A stretch of DNA of 64,000 bases from positions 1,550,001-1,614,000 of the forward strand of contig NZ_OY787469.1 of the NCBI RefSeq assembly GCF_963678835.1, read 5' to 3'. Positions 8,374 through 22,001 of this stretch are shown here, in pieces (positions within the stretch are counted from its first letter, which is position 1; the number at the start of each line of letters is the position of its first letter). Source of the stretch: an uncultured Desulfuromonas sp. (GTDB lineage: Bacteria; Desulfobacterota; Desulfuromonadia; Desulfuromonadales; Desulfuromonadaceae). The translations under genes and the position numbers were made by a program. The notes below the pieces were generated by a model. That model was not told where the DNA came from and did no database searches. It worked only from the letters and a program-made list of their open reading frames with translations.

Positions 8374-11300
8374 ATGGCTTATTCGATCGCGAATAACCAG
8401 TTATTGCGCAAGCATTTTTCTGAAATTCAGCGAATTATCGAAATTCCCAATCTTATCGATATTCAGAAAAACTCGTATAAACGCTTTCTTCAGGCGGACC
8501 TGCCTGCTTCTGCCCGTCAGAATATCGGTCTTGAAGCGGTTTTTCGCTCCGTTTTTCCTATCCGCGACTTCAGTGAAACCTGTTCTTTGGAATATGTTTC
8601 CTATGTGCTTGAAGTCCCTAAATACGATGTCGAAGAGTGCCATCAGCGTGGTATGACCTATGCCGCTCCGGTAAAAGTCCGTGTCCGTCTTGTTTCATGG
8701 GATGTGGACAAGGATACCGGTGTGCAGTCTATTCGCGATATCAAGGAACAAGAAGTTTACTTCGGTGAAATTCCTTTGATGACTGAAAACGGCACCTTTA
8801 TCATAAATGGCACCGAGCGGGTTATTGTCAGCCAGCTGCATCGCTCTCCCGGTGTTTTCTACGATCATGACAAAGGTAAAACCCATTCGAGTGGCAAGTT
8901 ACTCTACAATGCTCGGGTGATCCCTTATCGTGGTTCGTGGCTCGATTTTGATTTTGACCATAAAGATATCCTCTATGTGCGCATTGACCGTCGGCGCAAG
9001 TTGCCGGCGACGGTGCTGTTGCAAGCATTGGGTTACAGTGCCGAGGAGCTTTTAAAATATTATTACGATATCGAAACGCTGCAGATTAATGCCGAGGGCT
9101 ATACCAAGACGGTTAATCTTGATCTGCTCGCCGGTCAGCGTACCGTTTTGGATGTTGTCGCTCCGAATGGCGATGTTTTGGTTAAGGCCAATCGTAAATT
9201 CACCAAAGCCGCAATTCGCAAAATTTCTGAAAGCGGTCTTGAGGCCATTGCGATTGATGAGAGTGAAGTTATCGGTAAGGTTGTTGCGACTGATGTAATT
9301 GATACCGAAACAGGTGAAGTTCTTGTCGAGTGTAACCAGGAGCTGACTGAAACCGGCGTCCAGTTGCTGCGTGAAAAAGGGATCACGTCGGTTGACGTTC
9401 TGTTCATTGACAACCTGTATGTCGGACCGTATCTGCGTGATACCTTGCTGCAGGATACCGTCAATAATCCCGAAGACGCAATGATTGAAATCTATCGTCG
9501 TCTGCGTCCGGGGGATCCGCCGACGGTGCGCAGCGCAACTGCCTTGTTTGAAGGGTTGTTCTTCAATTCTGAGCGCTACGATTTGTCCGTCGTCGGCCGA
9601 TTGAAGTTGAATTATAAGTTGGGTGTGGAAACGCCCCTCGAGCACCGGACCCTGACCAAGGAAGATATCCTTGAGGTGGTACGCTATCTGATTGACCTGC
9701 GCAACGGTAAAGGGCATGTCGATGATATTGACCATTTGGGCAATCGCCGCGTGCGTGCTGTCGGAGAGTTGCTTGAAAATCAGTACCGTGTTGGTCTGGT
9801 GCGCATGGAGCGCGCAATCAAGGAGCGGATGAGTCTGCAGGAAGTTGACAGCCTTATGCCGCACGATTTGATTAACTCTAAGCCGGTCTCTGCCGTTGTT
9901 AAGGAGTTTTTCGGTTCTTCACAGCTTTCCCAGTTTATGGATCAGACCAATCCACTGTCTGAAATCACCCATAAGCGGCGTCTTTCGGCTCTCGGACCTG
10001 GCGGTTTGACCCGTGAGCGTGCCGGCTTTGAGGTTCGTGACGTTCATCCGACCCACTATGGCCGTGTCTGTCCAATTGAAACACCTGAGGGCCCGAATAT
10101 CGGTCTGATTGCATCATTGTCAACCTATGCCCGCATTAATGAACACGGGTTTGTTGAGACGCCGTATCGCCTGGTTCAGGATGGTCGCGTTACCAGCGAG
10201 ATCAAGTATTTTTCCGCATTGGAGGAAGAGGGTCATGCCATCGCTCAGGCCAATGCCGAGCTGGATGATGATGGGTGTTTTGTTAATGAAGTGATCAATG
10301 CGCGGCAAAGCGGCGAGTTCATGATGCTGCGTCGTGAAGATATTCAGTTGATGGACGTTTCGCCCAAGCAGTTGGTATCTGTTGCCGCAGCGCTGATTCC
10401 TTTCTTGGAAAATGATGACGCCAACCGTGCCCTGATGGGGTCGAATATGCAGCGTCAGGCAGTTCCGTTGCTGCGCGCTGATGCGCCTCTTGTTGGTACC
10501 GGCATGGAGCGTATTGTCGCTCATGACTCCGGTGCTGCTGTTGTTGCACGTCATGACGGTGTGGTTGAGTCTGTTGATGCTTCACGTATTGTTGTGCGCA
10601 TTGATGAAGGTCAGGACGATGAGACGGGAACCGGTGTTGATATCTACAACCTGATCAAGTTTATCCGTTCCAACCAGAACACCTGTCTGAATCAAAAGCC
10701 GATCGTTGAGGTCGGTGATCATGTTGAGCGTGGTGCAATTATTGCGGATGGTCCGTCTACTCAGTGGGGCGAATTGGGTCTGGGGCAGAATGTCCTGGTC
10801 GCCTTTATGCCTTGGGAAGGTTACAATTTCGAAGACTCCATCCTGATTTCCGAAAAGCTGGTTAAGGAAGACCGTTATACCTCGATCCACATTGAAGAGT
10901 TTGAGTGTGTTGCTCGCGATACCAAGCTTGGCAAGGAAGAGATTACTGACGATATTCCCAATCTCGGTGATGACGCTCTGAAGGATCTCGATGAAAGCGG
11001 GATTATCCGCATCGGTGCGGAGGTCAAGCCTGGCGATATTTTGGTGGGCAAGATCACCCCTAAAGGGGAAACCCAGCTGTCGCCTGAAGAGAAGTTGCTC
11101 CGTGCCATCTTCGGTGAAAAAGCCGGGGATGTCCGAGATACGTCATTGCGTGTTCCGCCTGGCGTGGAAGGTGTTGTTATCGGCGCTCGCGTCTTCTCGC
11201 GCAAAGGCTCTGATAAAGACAGTCGCACCGAGAAAATTGAGCAGCATGAAATTGATAAGCTGCTCAAAGACCAGAACGATGAAATTCGTATTATTCGTGA

Positions 11301-12483
11301 GTCGGCGCGCCACAAGCTGACTGATCTGCTTTGCGGCAATACGTTGGCGGCATCGATCACGGATGATGACGGCAAGGTTCTACTGAAGAAAAACAGCGTG
11401 CTTGAGGCTGACCAGCTTGAGGGGCTTGCTGTTGCACGGTTCCAAGAAATTTCGCTGGTCGATGGTGAAGCGATCGAGGATCGTGTTGCCGAGCTGATGC
11501 GTGGTCTGGTTGATCGTGAAGAACTGATCAAGCGTGTTTTTTCAGACAAAATTGACAAAATTAAGCGTGGCGATGATCTTCCCCCCGGCGTGATTAAGAT
11601 GGTTAAGATCTATATCGCCATTAAGCGTAAGCTGTCGGTGGGTGACAAAATGGCCGGACGCCATGGTAACAAAGGTGTTCTGTCGCGGATTCTGCCTGTT
11701 GAGGATATGCCCTATTCGGAAGATGGTACGCCGGTTGAGATCGTCCTGAACCCGTTAGGCGTTCCTTCACGGATGAATGTCGGGCAGATTCTTGAGATCC
11801 ATCTAGGGTTGGCGGCGCGTGGACTGGGTATTCAGATTCAGGATGTTCTGGATCGACAACATACCCACAATGAACTGCGCGAGAAGATTAAGGATGTTTA
11901 CGATGATCAGGAGTTGAATCCGTTCCTTGACGACTTGTCTGAAGCGGATGTCAACAAGCTGGCAAAACGTCTTGCTCCTGGAATTCCCATGGCGACACCC
12001 GTTTTTGAGGGGGTCAGTGAGGCCATGATTAAAGAACAGATTACCCGTTCCGGATTCTCACCGTCAGGGCAAATGACCCTGTATAACGGTAAGACGGGTG
12101 AAGCATTTAAAGAAAAAGTCACCGTCGGTATTATGTACATGTTGAAGCTGCATCACTTGGTTGATGACAAAATCCATGCACGGAGTATTGGTCCTTACAG
12201 TCTTGTTACTCAGCAACCGTTGGGCGGTAAAGCTCAATTTGGTGGACAACGTCTGGGTGAGATGGAGGTTTGGGCCATGGAAGCCTATGGCGCGTCGCAC
12301 GCTCTGCAGGAATTCCTGACGGTCAAATCCGACGATGTTGCCGGCCGGACACGTATGTACGAAGCGATTGTCAAAGGTCGGCATACCCTGGAAGCAGGGT
12401 TGCCGGAGTCGTTTAACGTTCTGATCAAAGAGTTGCAGTCCTTGTGCCTCGATGTGGAACTGTTGGAAGACGAAGACAAGTAA
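8374..12483 (+). CDS. rpoB: DNA-directed RNA polymerase subunit beta
   Basis: The 1369-residue beta subunit forms one pincer of RNA polymerase and the rifampicin pocket. The rifampicin region reads [19 protein letters not shown] followed by [19 protein letters not shown], with the wild-type sensitive residues. The C-terminal part includes [17 protein letters not shown] and the [18 protein letters not shown] clamp segment. ATG 8374 is preferred over the GTG at 8368 because AAGGAG is five bases upstream of the ATG. rpoC follows after 26 bases. Confidence 0.98.
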   Translation: MAYSIANNQLLRKHFSEIQRIIEIPNLIDIQKNSYKRFLQADLPASARQNIGLEAVFRSVFPIRDFSETCSLEYVSYVLEVPKYDVEECHQRGMTYAAPVKVRVRLVSWDVDKDTGVQSIRDIKEQEVYFGEIPLMTENGTFIINGTERVIVSQLHRSPGVFYDHDKGKTHSSGKLLYNARVIPYRGSWLDFDFDHKDILYVRIDRRRKLPATVLLQALGYSAEELLKYYYDIETLQINAEGYTKTVNLDLLAGQRTVLDVVAPNGDVLVKANRKFTKAAIRKISESGLEAIAIDESEVIGKVVATDVIDTETGEVLVECNQELTETGVQLLREKGITSVDVLFIDNLYVGPYLRDTLLQDTVNNPEDAMIEIYRRLRPGDPPTVRSATALFEGLFFNSERYDLSVVGRLKLNYKLGVETPLEHRTLTKEDILEVVRYLIDLRNGKGHVDDIDHLGNRRVRAVGELLENQYRVGLVRMERAIKERMSLQEVDSLMPHDLINSKPVSAVVKEFFGSSQLSQFMDQTNPLSEITHKRRLSALGPGGLTRERAGFEVRDVHPTHYGRVCPIETPEGPNIGLIASLSTYARINEHGFVETPYRLVQDGRVTSEIKYFSALEEEGHAIAQANAELDDDGCFVNEVINARQSGEFMMLRREDIQLMDVSPKQLVSVAAALIPFLENDDANRALMGSNMQRQAVPLLRADAPLVGTGMERIVAHDSGAAVVARHDGVVESVDASRIVVRIDEGQDDETGTGVDIYNLIKFIRSNQNTCLNQKPIVEVGDHVERGAIIADGPSTQWGELGLGQNVLVAFMPWEGYNFEDSILISEKLVKEDRYTSIHIEEFECVARDTKLGKEEITDDIPNLGDDALKDLDESGIIRIGAEVKPGDILVGKITPKGETQLSPEEKLLRAIFGEKAGDVRDTSLRVPPGVEGVVIGARVFSRKGSDKDSRTEKIEQHEIDKLLKDQNDEIRIIRESARHKLTDLLCGNTLAASITDDDGKVLLKKNSVLEADQLEGLAVARFQEISLVDGEAIEDRVAELMRGLVDREELIKRVFSDKIDKIKRGDDLPPGVIKMVKIYIAIKRKLSVGDKMAGRHGNKGVLSRILPVEDMPYSEDGTPVEIVLNPLGVPSRMNVGQILEIHLGLAARGLGIQIQDVLDRQHTHNELREKIKDVYDDQELNPFLDDLSEADVNKLAKRLAPGIPMATPVFEGVSEAMIKEQITRSGFSPSGQMTLYNGKTGEAFKEKVTVGIMYMLKLHHLVDDKIHARSIGPYSLVTQQPLGGKAQFGGQRLGEMEVWAMEAYGASHALQEFLTVKSDDVAGRTRMYEAIVKGRHTLEAGLPESFNVLIKELQSLCLDVELLEDEDK

Positions 12484-12509
12484 TCTGCCATCCCTTGAGG
12501 AGATGAGTT

Positions 12510-15500
12510 TTGGAAGATATTTTCAGCTTATTTGAGCGCCCCAAAGATCCGTTGAGTTTTGACACCATCCGTTTGTCGCTGTCTTCGCCGGAGACGATTC
12601 GCGAACGGTCCTTTGGTGAGGTGAAAAAGCCGGAGACGATCAATTACCGGACCTTTAAACCGGAACGCGATGGTTTGTTCTGCGCTAAGATTTTCGGCCC
12701 GGTCAAAGACTACGAGTGTAATTGCGGTAAATACAAGCGCATGAAGCACCGCGGCATTGTCTGTGAAAAGTGTGGTGTCGAAGTCATTCCGAGTAAGGTA
12801 CGTCGTGAGCGTCTTGCGCATATCGATCTCGCCTGTCCTGTGGCGCATATCTGGTTTTTGAAGTCGTTGCCGTCACGGATCGGCACCTTGCTGGATATGA
12901 CCCTGAAGGAACTGGAAAAGGTTCTTTATTTCGAGGCTTACGTTGTTCTTGATAAAGGCGACAGTCAGCTGGAAGTTGGTCAGATTCTCACGGAAGACAA
13001 GTACCGTGAGCTGATGGACGAGTTTGCCGGTCAGTTTACCGCCAGTATGGGTGCTGAGGCGGTACGTGAGTTGTTGGCTGCACTGGATCTTGAGGAAATT
13101 GCAGAAGAGTTGCGCGTCGAAATGCGTGAGTCTTCCAGTGAGGCCAAGCGTAAGAAAGTTGCCAAGCGCCTCAAGGTGCTCAATGCGTTTACCCGTAGTG
13201 GTAATCGCCCTGAGTGGATGATTCTCGAAACCATCCCGGTGTTGCCGCCGGAGTTACGTCCGCTGGTGCCTCTCGATGGCGGTCGCTTTGCCACCTCCGA
13301 CTTGAATGACCTGTATCGCCGGGTGATCAACCGTAATAACCGTCTGAAGCGTCTGATGGAGTTGCGTGCTCCTGAAGTCATTATCCGAAATGAAAAGCGG
13401 ATGCTGCAGGAAGCTGTCGACGCGTTGTTTGATAACGGCCGCCGTGGTCGCGCTATTACAGGTCCGAATAAGCGTCCTCTCAAGTCGCTCTCGGATATGC
13501 TCAAAGGTAAAGGCGGTCGCTTCCGTCAGAACCTGCTGGGTAAACGTGTCGATTACTCTGGTCGTTCAGTTATCGTTGTCGGTCCTGAATTGAAATTGCA
13601 CCAGTGCGGCCTGCCGAAGAAGATGGCTTTAGAGTTGTTTAAGCCGTTTATCTACAACAAGCTTGAAGAGCGTGGCTTCTGTACGACGATCAAGAGTGCT
13701 AAAAAGCTGGTTGAGAAAGAAAAGGGCGAAGTCTGGGACGTTCTGGAAGAAGTCATTAAAGAACATCCGGTCATGCTGAACCGTGCTCCGACCTTGCACC
13801 GCCTCGGTATCCAAGCGTTTGAGCCGGTTTTGGTCGAAGGTAAGGCCATTCAGCTACACCCGTTGGTTTGTACCGCCTTTAACGCCGACTTTGATGGTGA
13901 CCAGATGGCGGTTCATTTGCCTTTGTCCATCGAAAGTCAGATTGAAGCCCGTGTACTGATGATGTCGACCAATAATATCTTGTCACCGGCAAACGGTAAG
14001 CCAATTATCGTTCCGTCTCAGGATATGATTCTTGGCATCTACTATATGTCACGTATCCGGCCTTTTGTTCAGGGTTCTGGAAAGATTTTTTCCTCGGAAA
14101 GTGAAGTACGCATCGCCTATGATTCCGGTGAAGTCGATCTTCAGGCTGGAGTAAAAGTGCGGATGTGCCGTGCTGATGGTTCGGATCCTGAGCTGATTGA
14201 AACGTCTGTCGGTCGTGTGCTGCTGCGCGAGGTTGTGCCGCGGGTGATCCCTTTTGATTATATTAATAAGGTCATGACCAAGAAGCAGGTTGCTGAACTT
14301 GTTGATGCAAGCTTCCGTCTGGCAGGCAATAAGGAAACCGTTATCCTGGCGGACCGTCTCAAGCAGACCGGTTACCGTTTCTCGACGATTGCGGGCATCT
14401 CCATTTGTCTTGACAACATGGTGGTTCCTGAATCTAAGCAGGATTACATTGATGCTGCGGTTGCTGAAGTGACGGAAATTCAGAATCAGTACACCGAGGG
14501 TTTGATTACTGACGGCGAGCGCTACAACAAGGTCGTCGATATCTGGGCCAAGTGTACCGAGGATATCGCGTCAACCATGTTGGGAGATCTGTCTGTAGAT
14601 CGTTTTGAGTCCGAATCCGGTGAAACGGTTGATGCCTCTTCCTTCAATGCCATTCACATGATGGCCGATTCCGGTGCTCGTGGTAGTGCTCAGCAGATTC
14701 GTCAGTTGGCAGGTATGCGTGGTTTGATGGCTAAGCCGTCCGGTGAGATCATCGAAACACCGATTACCGCGAACTTCCGAGAAGGCCTGACCGTGCTGCA
14801 GTACTTCATTTCGACTCACGGCGCACGTAAAGGTCTGGCGGATACTGCCCTCAAAACTGCGAACTCTGGATACCTCACCCGTCGTCTGGTTGACGTTGCT
14901 CAGGATGCTATTATCACGGAAAAAGATTGTGGCACCATTGACGGTATCCTTGTCAGTTCTCTGACTGAGGGTGGCGAAGTGATCGAGTCTCTTGGTGATC
15001 GTATCCTGGGCCGTGCTGCTCTCGAGGATGTTTGCGATCCGGTGACCGGTGATTTGATCGTCGCGGCTAATCAGGAAATAGACGAAACCCTGGTGAATAA
15101 GATTGAGCAGGCCGGGATTGAGAAACTCTACATCCGTTCGGTCTTGACCTGCAAGAGTCGTCATGGGATCTGCGCCACTTGTTATGGTCGTGATCTGGCT
15201 CGTGGCCACATGGTTAACCTTGGCGAAGCTGTCGGTGTTATTGCCGCTCAATCCATTGGTGAGCCTGGAACCCAGCTGACCATGCGGACCTTCCACATCG
15301 GTGGTACAGCCTCGCGTCGTGCTGAGCAGACCTCCCTTGAGGCTCGCTTTGACGGCGAGTTGCAGTTCAGCAACCTGAAAACCGTCGTCGACCGTGAAGG
15401 TCATCACGTTGTCATGAGTCGTAATGGTGAAATTGTCATTGTCGATGAAACTGGTCGTGAGCGTGAACGCCATGCGCTTGTTTACGGTTCACGGGTCATG

Positions 15501-16667
15501 TACGATCCCGGCACGAAAATCACTGCCGGTGCGTTGCTTGCTGAGTGGGACCCGTACACCATGCCGATTCTCACTGAAGTTGGTGGTCGCGTCCACTTTG
15601 GTGACGTGATCAGTGGTGTGACGATGGACGAAAAAGTCGATGATGTTACCGGCCTGTCGCGTAAGGTTATCATTGAGTCCAAGGCAACAGACAAGCGTCC
15701 CCGACTGACCCTGAAAGATGAAGATGGTCGCTCAGTGAAGCTGCCCAATGGTCTGGCTGCCCGCTATATGTTGCCGGTAGGAGCCAATATTATCATCCCA
15801 GAGGATGAACTGGTCCAAGCTGGTGATGTCTTGGCGAAGATTCCTCGCGAGACCACCAAAACCAAGGATATCACCGGTGGTCTGCCACGTGTTGCAGAGC
15901 TGTTTGAGGCACGTAAGCCCAAAGAGTTTGCCGTCCTCACTGAGATTGATGGTGTTGTAACCTTTGGTAAGGACTCCAAGGGCAAGCGTAAGGTTGTCGT
16001 GACTCCCGAAGTGGGTGAGCCGATTGAATATTTGATCCCCAAGGGCAAGCATATTAATGTGCACGAAGGCGACAACGTCTTGGCGGGCGAACCCTTGATG
16101 GACGGTCCTCGCAATCCGCACGATATTTTGCGCGTTCTCGGTGAAAAAGAGTTGGCCAAGTATCTGGTTGACGAGGTTCAGGAGGTCTACCGCTTGCAGG
16201 GTGTTGCCATCAACGACAAACACATTGAGACGATTGTTCGTCAGATGTTGCGTCGTGTCCGCATTATCGAAGTGGGGGATACCGACTTTCTGCTCGATGA
16301 CCAAGTGTCGCGTGTTGACTTTGAAATTGAAAACGACCGCATCATGGAGCAAGATGGCCAGCCGGCGGTTGGTGAGCCGATTATGCTGGGCATCACCAAA
16401 GCTTCCCTGTCAACAGAGTCGTTCATTTCAGCGGCATCGTTCCAAGAAACCACCAAGGTTCTTACCCAAGCCTCGATTGAAGGTAAGGTCGATCATTTAC
16501 GTGGTTTGAAAGAGAATGTCATCATGGGACGCCTGATTCCGGCAGGTACCGGCATTGTCAAATACCGCAGTGCGACGTTGATGACGCCGGAGCCGGAAGA
16601 AGAAGTGGTCAATGTTGAGGAGGAGACGACTGAAGACACTGTTCCTGTCGAAGAAGTTTCTGAGTAA
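12510..16667 (+). CDS. rpoC: DNA-directed RNA polymerase subunit beta'
   Basis: The 1385-residue beta' subunit carries the catalytic magnesium triad in [15 protein letters not shown] and the N-terminal zinc site [20 protein letters not shown]. The second zinc site is seen around [17 protein letters not shown], and the bridge and trigger helix region around [19 protein letters not shown]. It starts with TTG at 12510 behind GAGGAG; the overlapping ATG at 12503 is out of frame. The acidic tail ([18 protein letters not shown]) is lineage-specific in sequence. Confidence 0.98.
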   Translation: MEDIFSLFERPKDPLSFDTIRLSLSSPETIRERSFGEVKKPETINYRTFKPERDGLFCAKIFGPVKDYECNCGKYKRMKHRGIVCEKCGVEVIPSKVRRERLAHIDLACPVAHIWFLKSLPSRIGTLLDMTLKELEKVLYFEAYVVLDKGDSQLEVGQILTEDKYRELMDEFAGQFTASMGAEAVRELLAALDLEEIAEELRVEMRESSSEAKRKKVAKRLKVLNAFTRSGNRPEWMILETIPVLPPELRPLVPLDGGRFATSDLNDLYRRVINRNNRLKRLMELRAPEVIIRNEKRMLQEAVDALFDNGRRGRAITGPNKRPLKSLSDMLKGKGGRFRQNLLGKRVDYSGRSVIVVGPELKLHQCGLPKKMALELFKPFIYNKLEERGFCTTIKSAKKLVEKEKGEVWDVLEEVIKEHPVMLNRAPTLHRLGIQAFEPVLVEGKAIQLHPLVCTAFNADFDGDQMAVHLPLSIESQIEARVLMMSTNNILSPANGKPIIVPSQDMILGIYYMSRIRPFVQGSGKIFSSESEVRIAYDSGEVDLQAGVKVRMCRADGSDPELIETSVGRVLLREVVPRVIPFDYINKVMTKKQVAELVDASFRLAGNKETVILADRLKQTGYRFSTIAGISICLDNMVVPESKQDYIDAAVAEVTEIQNQYTEGLITDGERYNKVVDIWAKCTEDIASTMLGDLSVDRFESESGETVDASSFNAIHMMADSGARGSAQQIRQLAGMRGLMAKPSGEIIETPITANFREGLTVLQYFISTHGARKGLADTALKTANSGYLTRRLVDVAQDAIITEKDCGTIDGILVSSLTEGGEVIESLGDRILGRAALEDVCDPVTGDLIVAANQEIDETLVNKIEQAGIEKLYIRSVLTCKSRHGICATCYGRDLARGHMVNLGEAVGVIAAQSIGEPGTQLTMRTFHIGGTASRRAEQTSLEARFDGELQFSNLKTVVDREGHHVVMSRNGEIVIVDETGRERERHALVYGSRVMYDPGTKITAGALLAEWDPYTMPILTEVGGRVHFGDVISGVTMDEKVDDVTGLSRKVIIESKATDKRPRLTLKDEDGRSVKLPNGLAARYMLPVGANIIIPEDELVQAGDVLAKIPRETTKTKDITGGLPRVAELFEARKPKEFAVLTEIDGVVTFGKDSKGKRKVVVTPEVGEPIEYLIPKGKHINVHEGDNVLAGEPLMDGPRNPHDILRVLGEKELAKYLVDEVQEVYRLQGVAINDKHIETIVRQMLRRVRIIEVGDTDFLLDDQVSRVDFEIENDRIMEQDGQPAVGEPIMLGITKASLSTESFISAASFQETTKVLTQASIEGKVDHLRGLKENVIMGRLIPAGTGIVKYRSATLMTPEPEEEVVNVEEETTEDTVPVEEVSE

Positions 16668-16698
16668 ACTCAGCGCATTACAATAAAAAATGCGAATC

Positions 16699-16738
16699 AA
16701 TAACAACTGCCTTGACAATCGTTGGGGCAGTTGTTATT
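16699..16738 (+). terminator. Hairpin after rpoC overlapping the rpsL promoter
   Basis: AATAACAACTGCC (16699-16711) and GGCAGTTGTTATT (16726-16738) are perfect inverted repeats with a 14-base loop. There is no T-run after the stem, so termination efficiency is uncertain. The loop holds the -35 box, and the end of the right arm the start of the -10 box, of the promoter described next. Confidence 0.55.
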
Positions 16739-16740
16739 GT
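16712..16740 (+). promoter_or_regulatory. Sigma70-type promoter of the str operon
   Basis: TTGACA at 16712-16717 and TATTGT at 16735-16740 are 17 bases apart, about 65 bases upstream of the rpsL start. It would drive rpsL-rpsG-fusA-tuf and perhaps the following S10-spc-alpha genes, since no other clear promoter was found before the terminator behind rplQ. Confidence 0.65.
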
Positions 16741-16807
16741 TCGCGGGTTTCCCCTCAGGGGGAATACGTTCTTTCAATTCTGTGAATAGTAATTTCGGGA
16801 GTAAGAA

Positions 16808-17179
16808 ATGCCGACAATTAATCAGCTGATCCGTAATGGACGCAAGAGAAAAGAGAAAAAGTCGACAGCGCCTGCGCTTAAATCAAATCCGCAGCGGCGC
16901 GGTGTATGTACGCGTGTATATACTACGACCCCGAAGAAGCCGAACTCGGCTTTGAGGAAGGTCGCTCGTGTGCGTCTTACGAATGGCATCGTTGTCACCT
17001 CGTATATTCCTGGCGTTGGTCATAACCTCCAGGAGCACTCCGTTGTTCTGGTGCGTGGCGGCCGTGTTAAGGACTTGCCTGGTGTTCGTTACCATATCGT
17101 TCGCGGTTCTCTCGACCTCGCTGGTGTTCAGGGTCGTATGCAGGGTCGTTCCAAGTATGGTGCTAAGCGTCCTAAGTAG
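16808..17179 (+). CDS. rpsL: 30S ribosomal protein S12
   Basis: S12 (123 residues) sits at the decoding centre and controls accuracy. The loop [18 protein letters not shown] and the KYGAKRPK tail are conserved. Lysine is present at both classical streptomycin-resistance positions (in KKPNSALRK and in [13 protein letters not shown]), so the sequence looks streptomycin sensitive. It is the first gene of the str operon. Confidence 0.98.
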   Translation: MPTINQLIRNGRKRKEKKSTAPALKSNPQRRGVCTRVYTTTPKKPNSALRKVARVRLTNGIVVTSYIPGVGHNLQEHSVVLVRGGRVKDLPGVRYHIVRGSLDLAGVQGRMQGRSKYGAKRPK

Positions 17180-17205
17180 GACTTATTGATTTAGGGAAGA
17201 GGTAG

Positions 17206-17682
<477 letters not shown>

Positions 17683-17710
17683 CGGATTGTTTCTGGGAGG
17701 AAGTTGAGCT

Positions 17711-19786
17711 GTGGGACGCAAAGTATCTCTTGCTAATACACGTAATATCGGCATCATGGCGCATATTGATGCAGGTAAGACGACAACAACTGAGCGTATC
17801 CTGTACTATACAGGTGTCTCTCATAAAATCGGTGAAGTCCATGATGGAGCAGCGACCATGGACTGGATGGAACAGGAGCAGGAGCGCGGAATTACTATTA
17901 CCTCAGCTGCTACCACCTGTTTTTGGAAAGAAAATCGCATAAACATTATTGATACCCCGGGTCATGTTGACTTTACGATCGAGGTTGAGCGCTCTCTGCG
18001 TGTTCTCGATGGTTCGGTTGCTGTCTTCTGTTCTGTTGGTGGCGTAGAGCCTCAATCTGAAACAGTATGGCGTCAGGCTGACAAGTATGGGGTTCCCCGT
18101 TTGGCGTTTGTCAACAAGATGGATCGTATTGGTGCTGACTTTCAGCGTGGCGTCTCTATGATGAAAGATCGTCTTGGCGCAAATCCTGTACCGCTCCAGC
18201 TGCCTATTGGTAAAGAAGATTACTTCAAGGGTGTTGTTGACCTTGTCGAGATGAAGGCGTTTATCTGGGACGATGAGTCTCTTGGTGCCAATTTCGACGA
18301 GGTGGAGATTCCTGCGGAGATGGCGGACGATGTTGAGGCGGCTCGTGAAGCGATGCTGGAAGAGCTGTGTACGTACGATGAAGAGTTGATGGAGAAATAT
18401 CTTGGTGGCGAGGAGCTGACTGTTGCTGAGATAAAGTCCGCGATTCGTACGGCAACCATTGATCTGCATATCAACCCTGTTTTGTGTGGCAGTGCATTTA
18501 AGAACAAAGGTGTTCAGCATTTGCTGGACGCGGTTGTTGATTACATGCCGTGCCCGACCGACGTTCCGGCGATTGAGGGCGTTGATCCTAAAGGGAATGA
18601 AATTACTCGTCCTGCCGACGATGAGGGTCCGTTTGCGGCTCTGGCCTTTAAAATTATGACCGACCCGTTTGTAGGTCAGTTGTCCTTTTTCCGTGTTTAT
18701 TCCGGCGTTGCTGAGGCGGGTTCATCTGTGTTGAACTCCACCAAAGGTAAGAAAGAGCGTCTGGGCCGAATCTTGAAGATGCACGCGAACAAGCGTGAAG
18801 AGATTAAACAAGTCTACTCTGGTGATATTGCGGCTGCGGTAGGTCTGAAATACACCACGACTGGTGATACACTGTGTGATTCTGATGGCGAGTGTCTTCT
18901 CGAAGCCATGGAATTCCCGGATCCGGTTATTCATATCGCGGTTGAGCCGAAAACCAAGAGCGACCAGGAAAAAATGGGTGTTGCTCTGGGTAAGCTGTTG
19001 GCGGAAGACCCCTCTCTTGGGGTGCGTACTGATGAAGAAACTGGTCAAACCATTCTCTCCGGCATGGGTGAGCTTCACCTTGAGGTTATTATTGATCGCC
19101 TGAAGCGTGAGTTTAAGGTCGAAGCAAATGTCGGTGCGCCTCAGGTTGCTTACCGCGAGTCGATCACCAAATCTGTTGAAGTTCAAGGTAAGTTTGTCCG
19201 TCAGTCCGGTGGTCGTGGTCAGTATGGTGATTGCTGGTTGCGAATTGAGCCACAGGAACCCGGTGCTGGTTTTGAGTTTGTTGATGCCATCAAAGGTGGT
19301 GTTATTCCTCGTGAGTATATCCCGGCCGTTGGCAAGGGTGCTGAGGAAGCGTCTCAAAATGGTGTTATCGCTGGGTTCCCTATTGTTGATGTCAAGGTTA
19401 CTGTTTATGACGGTTCTTACCATGATGTTGACTCCAGTGAAATGGCGTTTAAAATTGCCGGTTCAATGGGCTTTAAAGAGGGTGCGGCTAAGGCTGGACC
19501 GGCTCTGCTTGAGCCGATGATGGCTGTCGAGGTTGTTGTCCCTGAAGAGTATATGGGTGACGTTATCGGCGATCTGAACAGTCGTCGCGGCAAGGTTCAG
19601 GGGATGGATTCCCGTGGTAGTGCTCAAGTTATCAGTGCCCACGTTCCTCTGGCCAGTATGTTTGGTTATGCTACCGAACTGCGTAGTATGACGCAGGGTC
19701 GTGCAACTTATACGATGGTGTTTGACCACTATGATCAAGTGCCTAAAGCGATTTCTGAAGAGATTATCGCCAAAGTGAAAGGCTAA
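17711..19786 (+). CDS. fusA: Elongation factor G
   Basis: EF-G (691 residues) drives translocation and ribosome recycling using GTP. The P-loop AHIDAGKT is at residues 17-24, with DTPGHVDF and [10 protein letters not shown] further on, and domains II to V follow to the usual length. The GTG start at 17711 follows a GGGAGGAAG Shine-Dalgarno sequence. This is the canonical str-operon copy. Confidence 0.98.
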   Translation: MGRKVSLANTRNIGIMAHIDAGKTTTTERILYYTGVSHKIGEVHDGAATMDWMEQEQERGITITSAATTCFWKENRINIIDTPGHVDFTIEVERSLRVLDGSVAVFCSVGGVEPQSETVWRQADKYGVPRLAFVNKMDRIGADFQRGVSMMKDRLGANPVPLQLPIGKEDYFKGVVDLVEMKAFIWDDESLGANFDEVEIPAEMADDVEAAREAMLEELCTYDEELMEKYLGGEELTVAEIKSAIRTATIDLHINPVLCGSAFKNKGVQHLLDAVVDYMPCPTDVPAIEGVDPKGNEITRPADDEGPFAALAFKIMTDPFVGQLSFFRVYSGVAEAGSSVLNSTKGKKERLGRILKMHANKREEIKQVYSGDIAAAVGLKYTTTGDTLCDSDGECLLEAMEFPDPVIHIAVEPKTKSDQEKMGVALGKLLAEDPSLGVRTDEETGQTILSGMGELHLEVIIDRLKREFKVEANVGAPQVAYRESITKSVEVQGKFVRQSGGRGQYGDCWLRIEPQEPGAGFEFVDAIKGGVIPREYIPAVGKGAEEASQNGVIAGFPIVDVKVTVYDGSYHDVDSSEMAFKIAGSMGFKEGAAKAGPALLEPMMAVEVVVPEEYMGDVIGDLNSRRGKVQGMDSRGSAQVISAHVPLASMFGYATELRSMTQGRATYTMVFDHYDQVPKAISEEIIAKVKG

Positions 19787-19797
19787 GGAGCAAAGTC

Positions 19798-20988
19798 ATG
19801 GCAAAGGAAAAATTTGAAAGAACAAAGCCCCATGTCAACATCGGTACGATTGGCCACGTTGACCATGGGAAGACGACACTGACTGCGGCAATCACCAAGG
19901 TAATGGCTGGTCTCGGTCAGGCGGAAGCCCGCGCATTTGATCAAATTGACAACGCTCCTGAAGAGCGTGAGCGTGGTATCACCATCGCAACGGCTCACGT
20001 TGAGTATGAGACGGAAACTCGTCACTATGCTCACGTTGACTGCCCTGGTCATGCTGACTACGTAAAGAATATGATTACCGGTGCAGCACAGATGGACGGT
20101 GCTATTCTGGTTGTTTCCGCAGCGGACGGCCCCATGCCTCAGACCCGTGAGCACATCCTGCTCGCCCGTCAGGTTGGTGTTCCTGCCATTGTCGTATTCC
20201 TGAACAAGGCCGACATGGTTGACGACGAAGAGCTGATGGAATTGGTAGAGCTGGAAGTTCGCGAACTGCTGTCCGCTTATGACTTCCCCGGTGATGACCT
20301 GCCTATCGTTGCAGGTTCCGCCCTTAAAGCTCTCGAAGCAGAACAGGGTGCCCCTGAAGAACAATGCATCATCGAGCTGATGAATGAGGTTGATGGCTAT
20401 GTACCCGAGCCTGAGCGTGCCATCGATCAACCCTTTTTGATGCCTGTAGAAGACGTGTTCTCCATTTCCGGTCGTGGTACAGTTGCTACCGGTCGTGTTG
20501 AGAGCGGCATCATCAAAGTCGGTGAGGAGATTGAAATTGTTGGTATGAAAGATACCACCAAGACAACCGTCACCGGTGTTGAGATGTTCCGCAAGCTGCT
20601 CGATCAAGGTCAGGCAGGCGACAACGTTGGTCTGCTGCTGCGCGGCGTAAAACGTGAAGATATCGAGCGTGGTCAAGTTCTGGCCAAGCCCGGCAGCATC
20701 ACTCCTCACACCAAGTTCAAAGCCGAAGCCTACATCCTGACCAAAGAAGAGGGTGGTCGTCATACACCGTTCTTCAAAGGCTATCGTCCTCAGTTCTACT
20801 TCCGCACCACTGACGTCACCGGTGTTGTAGAGCTGCCTGAAGGTGTTGAGATGGTAATGCCTGGCGATAACATCGCCATGACCGTCGAAATGATCACCCC
20901 GATCGCCATGGACAAAGAGCTGCGCTTCGCGATTCGCGAAGGTGGCCGTACTGTCGGCGCCGGTGTTGTTAGTGAAATTATTGAGTAA
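19798..20988 (+). CDS. tuf: Elongation factor Tu, copy 2
   Basis: The second EF-Tu gene has the same length and the same [13 protein letters not shown] and NKAD motifs as the copy at 3697, and lies 11 bases behind fusA as in most str operons. The proteins differ only at residues 394-395 (Val-Val versus Ile-Ile). Five of the ten base differences are synonymous changes scattered in the body and five are in the last 25 bases. This pattern is typical of gene conversion between tuf copies that stops near the 3' end. Confidence 0.98.
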   Translation: MAKEKFERTKPHVNIGTIGHVDHGKTTLTAAITKVMAGLGQAEARAFDQIDNAPEERERGITIATAHVEYETETRHYAHVDCPGHADYVKNMITGAAQMDGAILVVSAADGPMPQTREHILLARQVGVPAIVVFLNKADMVDDEELMELVELEVRELLSAYDFPGDDLPIVAGSALKALEAEQGAPEEQCIIELMNEVDGYVPEPERAIDQPFLMPVEDVFSISGRGTVATGRVESGIIKVGEEIEIVGMKDTTKTTVTGVEMFRKLLDQGQAGDNVGLLLRGVKREDIERGQVLAKPGSITPHTKFKAEAYILTKEEGGRHTPFFKGYRPQFYFRTTDVTGVVELPEGVEMVMPGDNIAMTVEMITPIAMDKELRFAIREGGRTVGAGVVSEIIE

Positions 20989-21000
20989 TTGAGGTTACAC

Positions 21001-21309
21001 ATGTCCAGCCAGAAAATAAGAATTCGCCTGAAGGCGTACGATCATAAACTGCTTGATATGGCAGTGAATGAAATTGTTGATACGGTTAAGCGGACGGGGT
21101 CCCATCTTGCTGGCCCTATTCCTCTGCCGACGGTGATCAACAAATATTGTGTTCTGCGTGGTCCCCACGTTAACAAGAAGAGCCGTGAGCAGTTTGAGAT
21201 CCGCACGCATAAGCGGCTGTTGGATATTCTCGACCCTACACAGCAGACAGTGGATGCTCTGATGAAGCTTGACCTTTCAGCAGGTGTCTTTGTTGAAATC
21301 AAGCTGTAG
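21001..21309 (+). CDS. rpsJ: 30S ribosomal protein S10
   Basis: S10 (102 residues) is a 30S head protein that also serves as NusE, the partner of NusB and NusG in antitermination. The sequence [17 protein letters not shown] and the loop [19 protein letters not shown] are characteristic. ATG 21001 gives the normal length and has GAGGT at good spacing; an in-frame TTG at 20989 would add four untypical residues. It starts the S10 gene block directly behind tuf. Confidence 0.98.
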   Translation: MSSQKIRIRLKAYDHKLLDMAVNEIVDTVKRTGSHLAGPIPLPTVINKYCVLRGPHVNKKSREQFEIRTHKRLLDILDPTQQTVDALMKLDLSAGVFVEIKL

Positions 21310-21338
21310 TACCAATTGTTTTTGATAAGGATAGTATG

Positions 21339-21968
21339 ATGGTTAACGGAATTCTGGGAAAAAAACTGGGCATGACCCAGATATTTACCGAAAGCGGTAT
21401 GCGCATCCCTGTGACGGTTATTGAGGCTGGTCCTTGCACAGTTGTGCAAAAGAAAGTCGTCGATACTGATGGTTATGATGCCGTACAGCTCGGTTTTGGC
21501 GAACAGAAGGCCCATCGGATCAATAAGCCAAAAATGGGGCATTTCAAAAAAGCCGGTAAAGGTGTTTTTGCCTCCCTTCGTGAGATGGATGGTGAGATCG
21601 CTGAGCTGGAAGTTGGTTCTGAGATCGTTTGTGGCGATGTTTTTTCTGCCGGAGATTTTGTCGATGTTATGGGAACCAGTAAGGGTAAAGGTTTTCAGGG
21701 CGTCATGAAGCGTTGGAACTTTTCTGGTGGTCGTAGTACGCACGGCTCTAAGTTTCATCGTGCTCCCGGTGCGATTGGTTGCAGTGCTTGGCCTTCTCGC
21801 GTATTTAAGGGCAAGAAAATGGCGGGCCAGATGGGCAACGAGCGTGTCACGATTCAGAATCTGGAAATCGTGGATGTTCGCGCTGATCAGAACCTGATCT
21901 TGGTAAAGGGTGCAATCCCCGGCCCTAAAAACGGTCTGGTAACGATCCGTAAAGCCATTAAGGCTTAA
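21339..21968 (+). CDS. rplC: 50S ribosomal protein L3
   Basis: L3 (209 residues) binds 23S rRNA early in assembly and reaches toward the peptidyl transferase centre. The start [15 protein letters not shown] and the long loop ([35 protein letters not shown]) are diagnostic. There are two adjacent ATG codons; 21339 has better spacing to AAGGA, with 21336 as the alternative. Confidence 0.97.
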   Translation: MVNGILGKKLGMTQIFTESGMRIPVTVIEAGPCTVVQKKVVDTDGYDAVQLGFGEQKAHRINKPKMGHFKKAGKGVFASLREMDGEIAELEVGSEIVCGDVFSAGDFVDVMGTSKGKGFQGVMKRWNFSGGRSTHGSKFHRAPGAIGCSAWPSRVFKGKKMAGQMGNERVTIQNLEIVDVRADQNLILVKGAIPGPKNGLVTIRKAIKA

Positions 21969-22001
21969 TTCCGGGCTGTTAGAGATACAGGAGATATTAG
22001 C

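Noticed and set aside
14571..15473. A 300-codon frame on the minus strand inside rpoC
   Set aside because: It lies wholly in a conserved essential gene, with composition expected for an antisense shadow.
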